From Macrophomina tecta (lineage: Eukaryota > Ascomycota > Dothideomycetes > Botryosphaeriales > Botryosphaeriaceae): a stretch of DNA of 64,000 nt. Below are positions 54,508-64,000 of this stretch, in pieces (positions within the stretch are counted from its first letter, which is position 1; each line of letters begins with the position of its first letter). The stretch is from assembly GCA_024180945.1 (NCBI GenBank), contig JAKSGN010000022.1, positions 682,001-746,000 of the forward strand. Direction: 5' to 3'. Both the position numbers and the translations under genes were made by a program. The notes beneath the pieces were generated by a model that was not told the DNA's origin, searched no databases, and worked only from the letters and a program-made list of their open reading frames with translations.

Positions 54508-55314
54508 GATGGCAATCGGATTTGCAGATGGCGTACGCACGCAGAGTTTGTGGTTTGATTGTCGTTGTAGTGCTGTACGCGATGTCGATCAGAATGTTCG
54601 GCGCAGAGGCTTGGTGGTGCTGTCGGGCCAGTGCCGCCGCTGAGTGACGTAATGGGTGGCTGCTGAAGTCTGAGTGACGACAAACGCGCGCTCTCCCTTG
54701 CCGACGCTCTGATATGAGTGCGCTGTTTGTTGTATGTGAGGGGCTACAGGCTGGGGATATTTGGTGGTTAGGCTTTGTGATGAGGGGAGGAAGGAAGCTA
54801 AAGGCAATCTTGGTAGTTGTTTTTTCGAGAAGGCTGGGGTTGTTGTTGGGCTGCGGCGCTGCGACTGGGATCCAGGCTGCCTGTCTCATCGTCCTGATGA
54901 TCCTGCCCCGCGGCTTGTTTCGAACCGGAAGCCTAACCAAAAGCTACTCACCCAGCCACTGCAATGCCCTTACACCCTACACGTTCAGGCATCTGGAAAA
55001 AATTCCCATTGAGATCATGCTCCGCACAGACTCTCCGCACTGTTTGTGCGAAGCTCATATTGCAGCTGATGTCGGGCTTATTCCAGGGGCGCCGCTGAAT
55101 GAGTGAAGCAAGATTGCACCACCGACATGAGCGTGACTTCGCAGTGCAGTTCGATCCTTCAGGCGTGTCGTGTAATGAACAGTCTATGTTTGAATGAATA
55201 CACTGGTATTTGGCGCTATTGCAATGTAGAATCCATCACGTACATACTCGCACATTTGTCGCTTCGGAAGAAATCGAGATCTCCGTCGCCATGTCATTAT
55301 ATTTCTCAAGCGCA
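54508..55314. other. intergenic region
   Basis: The region contains the promoter of the LanC-like gene and sequence downstream of OGG1. Open frames extend through it but show no recognised domain. Confidence 0.45.
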
Positions 55315-56670
55315 TCAGTACTCTCGAGCGCTCCTTGTTGTCCTCCTCACCCTCTTCACTCCTTTCTCTTTCACCTCAAGTACAGAGTGCTCTTCTTCAG
55401 GCTCTCTCTTTACCCTTTTGCTCACTGCCTTTTCCTCTACCGTCTTCTTCTCTATCGTTACTCCATCGGGATCGTGTTTGATCGTCTCCTCCTCCTTCTT
55501 GGTCTCCACCTTGGCGACAAGCCTTTCAGAAAATGCCCTCAGATCAGCTGTGAAGAGCACTGAGTGAGCCCATCCAGCCTCCTTGCCCCACAGGCTCCGA
55601 AATTTATTCGCAACTGCGTCATACGTCGCTTTCGTCAAGCTGCTATGCTTGCCCTTCCCGAACCGGTAGTCACGTTGCGCTATTTGCCACACTAGACTAA
55701 TGTCAGTCGCAGAACCCATGCTTTACCTCCGCATTACTCACCGTGTGTGTCAACTGGGACAGCCTCTCCCCATCCGAGCCCCATAAGACAAACGCAATCA
55801 GCTACCTTCGGTCCCACACCCTGTAAAGCCAGCAACTGTTCATGCGCGGATCTGTAGCCCTCGCGACCGCTCTCCACAAATTCTCCGGCCGGGCGGGCGT
55901 CGACGCCTAGCACAGGGCTCTCTGGGTTCCGCAGACTGTCCAGCCAGCCCTCTTCCTTCTCTGCGATCATGACCGCCGTCTGGTGTAAATACTTAGCTCT
56001 GTATCCAAAACCGAGCTGTCGGAGCTGTTGTTCAACCTTGGGATCTGTCAAAGCAGATGCCGAGGGGAAGTCATGGAAGGCCTGTGAGCCCACATGGCCG
56101 ATGAGAGGGCCATAATTAATGCATAGCTTCTCTACCATCTGCGAGATCCTTGCAATATTGTTGTTGCTGCTGCAGATGAACCCGACCAACGCCTCCCACG
56201 CGTCTTGCTTCAATATTCGCACGCCAGTGAATTTGGGCGCCTTTTTCTTGAAGTTGGCATCTGCTGCCGCCCAATCCTCGTATAACTGGCCTAGGTTTGG
56301 CTTCAGGTTGAAATAGTGCTCAATGAGCTCGACCGTGTCATCCTCGTCTGGTGCTGGGGATTCGGTTGTGGAAGGTGCCGTAGAAGGTGGAGGAGTAGGG
56401 AGTATTCTCGACGTTGAGGGGTAGATAACGCGGTAGTGAAGGTACTCGGGGTCTTGTCGAAGTGAGAGAATCCGGCCGTGCAAGGCGCAGGACCATTCAT
56501 CATCAGCGGACTTGCGCCATCTGCGGGCGGGGCATGTCAGAACGGTATTCGCGCATGCTACTTCGCAGAGCATACCTGAAGGATTGACCGCAGCGTAGGG
56601 TAGTGTTGATACATAATTCAGTCAGGCTCATTGGCATTCGCCGCCATTCGGTTATACGCATATTGCCCAT
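55315..56670 (-). CDS. OGG1: 8-oxoguanine DNA glycosylase/AP lyase
   Basis: Three exons (56670-56576, 56520-55742, 55691-55315) give 416 aa. The enzyme removes 8-oxoguanine opposite cytosine and nicks the abasic site in base-excision repair, in nucleus and mitochondria. Seen are the N-terminal [12 protein letters not shown] block (completed across intron 1), the DPEYLHYR region, [12 protein letters not shown], the HhH-GPD hairpin [21 protein letters not shown] with the catalytic K270, and D289 in [15 protein letters not shown], 19 residues later as in human OGG1 (K249/D268). The second splice (G|GTGAGT...CTAG|TG) restores THVWQ. The C-terminal 90 residues are charged and KR-rich ([20 protein letters not shown], then [14 protein letters not shown]), probably a nuclear localisation signal. 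Confidence 0.95.
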
Positions 56671-57306
56671 GGTGAAACAGGAGATTTCGCGGGCACGTTG
56701 ATAGAAGCGCAGCAGTGTGAGACAGTTCAAAGTCTGAGTTTCGTGAAAGGTATCGCAGCCTCAGCAAGCTATGCGGGCGGACGACGTTGAACAGTGGAGT
56801 GGCAGCTCAGAAGTCCAGACTAGAAAGATGGAGCGGAGCTAAAGAAGACGCGACTTGACGCGATTCCCTGCCCGTCTAATTGCGCGTCTGGAGCCCGCCA
56901 AGCCGCTTTCATGGCACAGCAGCCACAACGTATCTTCGCACCAATGGCGTCCATATAGAGAATTGAAGTAGATCTCAGTAAAATGCATCAACACATTACG
57001 ATGGCGATATGCCCCTAAGAAAAGATTACATGTGCGGCGACGCTCAGGACGGTGCTCGTTGGCCAGCGAAAAGGCGTGCCCAGGTAGTGGGCTGGGTGAC
57101 TGGTTGCCCGCCCGGAAAAAGGCCGGCCGGCTAGCTTTCTCAAGCCGCCTGAAGGTGCAGCACTTCTGTCGTCCAGCTCCACCACCAAGCACTCAACCTC
57201 ACACCGACCCATCTCCCTCCCGAACGTCGCTCGTGCTTGCTTAGCTCGGCGGCCTTTCAATCGCGCATCTCTCAGCCATCGCAACTGTTGCGCTCGTCCG
57301 CCGACC
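56671..57306. promoter_or_regulatory. shared 5' region of OGG1 and U2AF65
   Basis: 636 bp separate the two divergent start codons. I see no clear TATA box; the U2AF65 side (57170-57300) is pyrimidine-rich. Confidence 0.45.
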
Positions 57307-59248
57307 ATGAACGGCGACAGAGGCATGTTTGGCTCAGCTCAGTTCTTCATCCGCTCAAGATGCTAACTTTACCACCAACAGATGGCGGCCGGTCGCGCGA
57401 CCACTACGTGAGCTGCCTATGCTTCATTTGCCATTCGAGCTTTACTAACGATTTAGGCCTCTAAGTCTTCGCGCGGAGATCGAGATGACCGTCGCGACCG
57501 CGACCGTGACCGCCGCCGCCGCTCTAGATCTCCCGGCCACCGGGGCTCGCGACGCGATTACGAAGTAGACACCTACTCTTCCAGCCGCGACTATAGAGAG
57601 CGTGAGCGTGAAGACCGTTATGCAGGCAGGGACCGGCACCGTGGCGGCGACGACCGCTGGGATAGGGACCGTGGCTCGCGCAGGGATAGGCGGGATGACG
57701 AGGAGAGACCCTCGCGCAGGGACCGCGACCTATTTGATGACCGTGGTGGACGTGGCAGGAGGGATAGGGACGAGCTTGGCGGCCGTGGAGGTGGAGGCGC
57801 AGCTGCTGCGGGTAGGAGAAGGAGCGCGTCCCCGCCGCCTAAGAAAAGGGAACCCACCCCAGATCTCACGGACACTGTTCCCATCCTGGAGCGCAAGCGG
57901 CGCATGACGCAGTGGGACATTAAACCTCCGGGATATGAGAATGTCACTGCAGAGCAGGCCAAGCTATCAGGCATGTTCCCTCTGCCTGGCGCGCCGCGTC
58001 AACAGCCCATGGACCCAAGCCGTCTTCAAGCATTCATGAACCAGCCGGCCGGTTCGGCCAATGCTTCTGCCCTCAAGCCTTCGAACTCGCGACAAGCAAA
58101 GCGTCTCTTCGTTTACAACTTTCCTGCTGCCTCCACGGACGATTCTATCCAGGACTTCTTTAACCTCCAACTTAACCATCTCAATGTCATCTCTAGCTCC
58201 GATCCATGCATCTCGGTACAAATCTCCAAGGACCGCACCTTTGCCCTCTGTGAGTTCAAGACGCCGGAAGATACAACCATGGCATTGGCATTGGATGGCC
58301 AGTCGATGGAGGCTGAGGACGCATCCAACGGTGCTAGCAACGGAGGCCACTCCGGGATTAAAATCCGCCGGCCCAAGGACTACATCGTGCCGGCGCAGAG
58401 TGACGATGCCGACTACCAGGAAGGCGTTGTTTCCAACAAGGTCAAGGACGGACCGCATAAGATTTGCGTTGCGCAGATTCCGGTCTATCTCACGGAAGAA
58501 CAGGTTATGGACCTGCTCTCTGCCTTCGGCGGCCTCAAGGCTTTTACACTGGTGAAGGATACTGGCACGGACCAATCAAAGGTAATAGGAAAAGGACTCA
58601 CCCGGTGTGAAGACTTGCTAATGATTATACGCATCTAGGGTATCGCGTTCTGTGAGTATGTGGATCCAGACACAACCGACCCCGCTGTAGAAGGCTTGGA
58701 CGGAATGGAAATTGCGCAGGATCACCTTAAGGTCAAGAAAGCATGTGTTGGCATTCAGCAAGCTTCGGGCTTGGAAATGGGTGTCAACGCCATGTCGATG
58801 CTTGCTGGCACCTCTTCTGGCGATGTCGAGCAAGGTCGCGTTCTGATGCTGCTCAACATGGTCACGCCGGAGGAGTTGATGGATCCTCAGGAATATGAAG
58901 GTAAGCGTTTGCAAACTCTCCTTGTCACGAAAACGGATGACCCCCTAACAGTGCAAAAGAAATCCAAGAAGACGTCCACGAAGAGTGCAGCAAGTACGGC
59001 AAGGTCGAGGAACTCAAAATCCCCCGGCCTCAACCGCCTAAGGAGAACAAGGGTGTCGGAAAGATCTTCGTCAAATATGACACTCCTGAATCGGCTCAGA
59101 AAGCGCTGCGGGCCTTGGCTGGGCGGAAGTTTGCGGACCGTACCGTTGTGGTTACCTTCTTTGGCGAGGTAAGCGCGCTCTCAGGCGTTGCCCATGATTC
59201 GGCACGCTAACACTGCAATAGGAGTATTTCGATGTCGACGCTTGGTAG
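57307..59248 (+). CDS. U2AF2: splicing factor U2AF large subunit (U2AF65)
   Basis: Six exons (57307-57322, 57382-57407, 57457-58581, 58639-58900, 58960-59168, 59222-59248) give 554 aa. U2AF65 binds the polypyrimidine tract and recruits U2 snRNP in the nucleus. After the short N-terminus there is an Arg/Asp/Ser-rich RS domain (about 10-165), the U2AF35-binding linker (RRMTQWDIKPPGYENVT), RRM1 (RLFVYNFPAA, TFALCEFKTPEDTTMALALDG), RRM2 (KICVAQIPVYLTEEQVMDLL, GIAFCEYVDP) and the C-terminal UHM (VLMLLNMVTPEEL, EECSKYGKVEELKIPRP, GKIFVKYDTPESAQKALRALAGRKF), ending EEYFDVDAW. Intron 1 appears to be GC-AG (G|GCATGT...CAACAG): the only nearby GT (AT|GTTTGG) would shift frame. The first two exons are 16 and 26 nt. 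Confidence 0.94.
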
Positions 59249-59801
59249 ATGGCAGGCGTGGCCAATAGTCTGCGAGGGTGTAGTTTAAGGCGTCTTTGGC
59301 TTCGAGCAGATTGTTCTCATACGCATTCTTTGGGGCTTGGGGGTTCGTCTGGCATGCGAAGGCTCGCGGGAGAGATTTCAGATGTAATTCTAGCGGAGCT
59401 TGGGTGGACGGTCACCAAAAAGGCACGAGGCCTCAGGGAGCAGATTAGGCGGTGGGCCTGGAACTGAAAATATACATGCGGCGCCGTGCTTGCACCACAG
59501 GCCGGCAATTTGAAACAGTGTCAAATGGAGCGCGTTCATGAAGATCGGTATACCCCGCGTGCCGGAGTTATATGGGGTCAGTTAGAAGGATGACGGGGGC
59601 GGCGATTTGATTGACGAAGACTCGTCATTCGACTATCTCGCTTACACGACGCCTCAACGGCTTGTCTAACCCCAAACCTGCGGGCGTCTTGAGGCAACCG
59701 GTCTCTCTTATTATGCGGGATTGTCGCGTGCTTCCTAGCATGATATCACCAAAGAGCCGTCGGCAGGACCACTTGCTCCGTCAACCCGCACCATCTATAT
59801 C
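59249..59801. other. intergenic region
   Basis: It contains the U2AF65 3' region and the promoter of the dehydratase gene. No feature recognised. Confidence 0.45.
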
Positions 59802-61368
59802 ATGTCGTCGACGGCCAGCAGCCCGCTCCAAGAGCTGAGCCCGATCAGCAGCCGATCTCGTAAGTAGCATCGCAGACCGGCGGTGCACAGCGAAGCGCGC
59901 GCCGGCGACGGCAATACCGAGGCAGGCGACACTGACCAGGCGTAGGCCGCCGCAGCTCGACAGTCCTCAACCCGCGATTCTACGATAATGCGATATGGCA
60001 GCAAGCACCCGTGCTCGTGGGCACGACCAAGTTCGAGGCGCTCCCCGACGCGCGCAACATCATGGTTACTGGAGGAGCGGGCTTCATGTACGTCGCAACA
60101 CCGCAGCGGGGGCAGCGCGTGCTGGAGAACGGCGGTGTCGAGCGAGAGAAATGGAGCTTGCTGACTTGACGACGCAGCGCATGCTGGTTCGTCCGCCATC
60201 TTACCTTGACGTACCCAGACAAGTACCGCATCTTTTCGTTCGACAAGTTGGACTATTGCGCCTCGCTCAACAACACCCGCATCCTCGACACAGCACCCAA
60301 CTTTACTTTCGTCCAGGGAGACATCACATCCCCCGCTGACGTCCGTCGCTGCCTCCGTACCCACGACATCGATACCATCGTCCACTTTGCCGCGCAGTCG
60401 CATGTGGACCTGAGTTTCGGAAACTCGTACCAGTTCACCAACACGAATGTCTACGGCACACATGTCCTACTCGAGAGCGCGAAAGCACATGGGGTCAAGA
60501 AGTTTATTCACATCTCCACGGACGAGGTGTACGGGGAGGTGGAGGACAACGGAGACGATTTGGGCGAGACCAGCCTGCTGGCGCCCACGAACCCCTACTC
60601 GGCGAGCAAGGCGGCGGCAGAAATGATGGTCAACGCGTACTGGAAGAGCTTCAAGCTGCCGGTCATCATCGTCCGCGCGAACAACGTGTACGGGCCGCAC
60701 CAGTTCCCAGAAAGTAAGAATAGCGTCGAATACCCTCTCCACTCCGCACAGTCCAGGCCGGGGAAGCGATGCTGATCAGCCGCGCGACAGAGATCATACC
60801 TAAGTTTACCATGCTGCTGCATCGCGGCCGCAAGTTGTTGCTGCACGGCGATGGAACCCCCACGCGGCGATATCTCTACGCTGGCGACATCACGGACGCG
60901 CTGGACACGATTTTCCACAAGGGCGCGGTGGGCCAGATATACAACATCGCGTCCAAGGATGAGGTGTCGAACAAGGACCTGTGTCGCCGGCTACTGAGGC
61001 TTTACGGGCTGCCCGCCAACACCCCGGAGGAGTTCAAGCGGTGGGTGGAGCACACGGAAGACCGGCCGTTCAACGACCACCGATACGCGACGGACGGCAC
61101 GAAACTGGCGCGGCTCGGGTGGCGGCAGCAAACGAGCTTCGAGGAAGGGCTGCGCATCACGGTGGACTGGTACCGGCGTTTCGGCGAGGTATGGTGGGGA
61201 GACATCAGCCGCATTCTGACGCCCTTTCCCGTGGTCGAGGGCAATGAGATCTTCACGCAGGAGGAGCATGACGCGCTAGACGAGGGGACGCAGACGGAGG
61301 AGGACGAGGAGTACGTGTGGAACGATAGAGCGTTATACCATCTGCAGGCGTCAGGAGGCACGGTGTGA
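59802..61368 (+). CDS. UDP/dTDP-glucose 4,6-dehydratase (RmlB-like, extended SDR)
   Basis: Four exons (59802-59859, 59946-60087, 60178-60713, 60791-61368) give 437 aa. This NAD-dependent enzyme makes the 4-keto-6-deoxy sugar intermediate; in filamentous fungi the substrate is reported to be UDP-glucose on the route to UDP-rhamnose. The nucleotide-binding loop VTGGAGFI is split by intron 2 and continues ACWFVRHL. HFAAQSHVDLSFGN, FIHISTDEVYGEV and the catalytic YSASK (Y207, K211) follow, then RANNVYGPHQFPEK across intron 3, GTPTRRYLYAGDI and DRPFNDHRYATDGTKLARLGW. The C-terminal tail after WWGDISRIL is acidic. The 50-residue N-terminus before the Rossmann fold is longer than in bacterial RmlB. 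The epimerase/reductase partner is not in this window. Confidence 0.92.
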
Positions 61369-62131
61369 CCAGCTTCTTTTTAAGCACTCGTCAGCATCTT
61401 TTTGAGATTGGCATGCAAGAGTGGAGCATTTTAGCGAAGAAGCGGCCATTTAGACTGAGAAGATACCAGTTCAGAAGAGGCATTTTCCGGCGTTCCCACC
61501 CTGCAGCTCTCTCGTGGAATTGCTCCTCTTTTGCGTATGAAAGGGCTGATGTGTGGACCCGGCCCTCAGGCGCCAAGGCCGCCGTCGGTGGCGGCAGCGG
61601 AGGCGGAGCGCCAGGCGGGATGAGGGGATGTCGCTGCGACCGAACCAAACGACAGCGCGCCTGGCTGGGATGCCCCCGGCCCCGTATCTCGCAGCCCAAA
61701 GTGAGACGTGCACCGCCTCAGACTGACATACGCAGCCTGTTCGCCTGCCTCTCTCTCCTCCCCCCCTTCTCACCTAGGCAACTCTTTAAGCACCAGTTGC
61801 GACTTATCGCTGTCTTGTTCCGAGCAATTGCGCAGCGGACCTCCCCCCCCCCCCCTCTATATATCCCTCGACGCGAGCGTCGAACCCTGGCGCAAATCGA
61901 CTAGACCCTTGGTTCGGGGAGCCTCCCTTTAAGCTTGCCTTAAACCCGCAAAACCCACCACCACCTCCTCCTCCCCTTTAAAGCCAGCCAGCCATTACCG
62001 ACGCGCCTTTCTACCGACCGACCGACGAAACAACCACCAACCTTCTTTTCCCCCTCTTCCCTCCCCCTTCCTCGGCAAAACACAAAAACAAAAACCCGCG
62101 AAACCTTGGTATCGGAAAACGAACATCAACA
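61369..62131. promoter_or_regulatory. intergenic region and SEC9 5' region
   Basis: No gene is recognised. A C-rich run near 61844-61855 is followed by a TATATA element near 61858-61863, about 270 bp before the SEC9 ATG, and then by a long pyrimidine-rich leader with a short CCGA repeat near 62017-62028. This layout suits a strong promoter. Confidence 0.5.
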
Positions 62132-63593
62132 ATGGGCCTCTTCAGCAAAAAGGACAAGTCTTCCGACGCCGCCAGCGACGCTGACCGCAACGCCCTCTTC
62201 GGCTCGAAGAAGGGCTCGCCGGCCCCCAACCCCTACGCCCAGCCCGCCGCCCCGCCTCCCTACTCCGGCGGTGGCATCAGCGACCGCGCGCGCGCCGAGA
62301 AATCGCCCGTCCCGCCTGGCGGCTACGGCGGCGCGGGCGGCAGTTACGGCGGTGCCGGCGCGTACGGGCAGGACAGGTATGGCGGTGGTGGCAATGGTGG
62401 CGGCACCGCGAGCAGGTACGGCGCGGGCGGGTATGGCGGTCTCGGCGGCGGCGATGCGGACGCGGGCAGGAGCGAGCTGTTTGGGAATGCGGCGCAGAGG
62501 GCGCAGCAGCAGCCGGCGGGAGGTGCGGCCGCGGGTGGGTATGGCGGTACGATGGGTGGGAGCGCGGGTGCTGGTGGGGCAGGCGCTGGGTACGGAGCGT
62601 ATGCGGATAGGCAGTTGACGGCGGAGGAGGAAGAGGAGGAGGATGTGCAGGCGGCCAAGCAGCAGATTAAGTTCAGTAAGTTTGGAGCTCCCTTCCGCGG
62701 TCGCGGCGGTGGTAGGTTTACATGGGGGATTTGATGTGCTAATAGGTCTACAGTGAAGCAGCAGGACGTCTCGTCGACGAGGAACGCGCTCCGGTTGGCA
62801 GCTCAGGCTGAGGAGACTGGTCGGGACACTTTGGCGCGGTTGGGCGCGCAGGGAGAGAGTGAGTGCTTTTACTCTTGGGGGACCACGCAGAACGTGGGCT
62901 GACGCTGTTGGTACACAGGAATCCACAACACGGAGAGGAACCTCGACCTCGCAGAGAACCAGAACAGGCTTGCGGAGGAGAAGGCCCGCGAGCTCAAGAC
63001 GCTGAACAAATCCATGTTTGCGTAAGTTTGCGCCCCCCTCCTTTTCTCCACCTCTCTGCACTGAGAAGCCCTCAAATTTTTCCTAACACGATTGCGTAGC
63101 ATGCACGTCTCCAACCCCTTCACGGCATCCAAGCGCCGCGAGGCCCGCGACCAGGCCATCATGGACACGCACCGCAAGGAGAAGCAGCAGCGTGAGGACA
63201 CGCGTGCGGCAGCTTACGACTCGCAGCAGCGGCAGCAGCAGATGCAGCGCGAGGTCGGCCGCGGCGGTCCCGGCGGGAACCGCGCCGCCAATCTGGCCGA
63301 GCGCTCCAAGTACCAGTTCGAGGCCGACTCGGACGACGACGAGATGGAGAACGAGATCGACGCCAACCTCGACGCCCTGCACGGCGCCGCCGGCCGCCTC
63401 AAGAACCTGGCTGGCGCTATGGGCAAGGAGGTCGATGAGCAGAACAGACATATTGCTAGGATTACGGATAAGGTGAGTTTTGCTAGATTGTGGCCTGTGG
63501 CTGAGGGGAGTGATGCTAACTTGTGGATTCTAGACCGATCGTGTCGACGACCAGATTGCTATGAACCGCGCCCGTCTGGACCGCATCAAATAA
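62132..63593 (+). CDS. SEC9: SNAP-25-type t-SNARE SEC9
   Basis: Five exons (62132-62675, 62754-62858, 62919-63021, 63100-63472, 63534-63593) give 394 aa. Sec9 supplies the Qb and Qc helices for exocytic fusion at the plasma membrane, with Sso and Snc. The N-terminal 170 residues are Gly/Tyr/Ala-rich and disordered (repeats of GGYGG), starting MGLFSKKDK, and lack a membrane anchor. The Qb SNARE helix spans about 172-240 (DVQAAKQQIKFMKQQDVSSTRNALRLAAQAEETGRDTL... in pieces across introns, then IHNTERNLDLAENQN). The NPF-like linker (VSNPFTASKRREAR) follows. The Qc helix lies at the end (ENEIDANLDALHGAAGRLKNLA, then VDEQNRHIARITDKTDRVDDQI), finishing ARLDRIK. All exon junctions fall within the helices in frame. 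Confidence 0.94.
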
Positions 63594-64000
63594 AGGAAGA
63601 AAACGCAGAGGGCGATTTACTGAGACCGCCGGTACATCAGGTCTTTTTGCATCTTTGTACATACATACCCTCATCCTCTTCCCCTCGTCTGAAGTGACGC
63701 TCTTATGAAAGATGAGGGTAAACGATCGCCACCACCTGAACGCGGGTTCTGATTGCGGAACACTGGAGAGAAAGAACAAAAGTGGAGGACACAATTTTTT
63801 TATTTCCTTTCAGTTCGGAGGGCGTTAAAAGGGATCATCATATCATTTTTGTCTTTGTGGCCCTCTCCAGTACGGCATGACGTTGAATCTGCTTGATGCG
63901 ATGCATACATACCGTTTTTCCTCTTTTGCTCTCTAATGGTCTCCTTATTTGGCAGCGAGTGATAGAGGAGAAAGTGAATTTTGTAGAGAGTTTCCTACCC
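63594..64000. other. SEC9 3' region to window edge
   Basis: AT-richer sequence with T runs follows the SEC9 stop and probably holds its 3' untranslated region. No other gene is recognised before the window ends. Confidence 0.5.

Noticed and set aside
54925..54950. Second B-box-like sequence (GGTTCGAAAC on the minus strand)
   Set aside because: No five-base T-stem can be formed and no tRNA-like cloverleaf was found.
62126..63061. 311-codon minus-strand frame opposite SEC9
   Set aside because: It spans SEC9 exons and introns and is Arg/Ala/Pro-rich low complexity, an antisense shadow of the Gly-rich region.

Overview
This 64 kb window comes from a filamentous ascomycete (Pezizomycotina). Genes are dense, occur on both strands, and are split by short GT-AG introns of about 45-75 nt with CTAAC/CTGAC-like branch sites. 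The protein set (RAX2, SEC9, a fungal-type UDP/dTDP-glucose 4,6-dehydratase, F-box/JmjC protein, C6-type regulator) is typical of that group. A member of the Dothideomycetes is my best guess for class, but this rests on impression only. No tRNA, rRNA, CRISPR array, intact transposon or bacterial-type operon was recognised.

Left third (1-31.5 kb). This part is mostly housekeeping: an F-box/JmjC oxygenase divergent from eIF4A; a long coiled-coil protein; an FAHD1-like hydrolase; an ankyrin-repeat protein with a fungal helical N-terminal domain; a small putative secreted protein; a PEBP-family protein with an N-terminal hydrophobic segment; and an isochorismatase-fold hydrolase. A 4 kb stretch (16.2-20.5 kb) holds only unrecognised or broken-looking coding pieces. 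It is followed by ATP1 (mitochondrial F1 alpha), two lineage-type hypotheticals, and a divergent pair encoding two TFIID subunits, TAF3 and TAF7. The NAD(P)H-hydrate dehydratase gene closes this part.

Middle (31.5-47.9 kb). This part looks more accessory. It has a ten-exon sugar transporter, a two-frame gene whose halves overlap by ATGA, a C6-type regulator apparently frame-broken at a T16 run, and a 13-exon amino-acid/choline-type permease. Two small genes and a region unusually rich in poly(A/T) tracts and microsatellites follow.

Right third (47.9-64 kb). This part is again conserved core: RAX2 (polarity), a LanC-like protein, OGG1 (base-excision repair) divergent from U2AF65 (splicing), a nucleotide-sugar 4,6-dehydratase, and SEC9 (exocytic t-SNARE).

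Exon coordinates were derived by hand from splice signals, reading frame and family knowledge. All exon sums quoted keep frame. The best candidates for unusual biology are the ATGA-overlapping split gene (35.5-37.7 kb), the TAF3-TAF7 shared promoter, two apparent GC-AG introns (one in the U2AF65 gene itself), and the uncharacterised minus-strand coding pieces at 16.9-19.1 kb.
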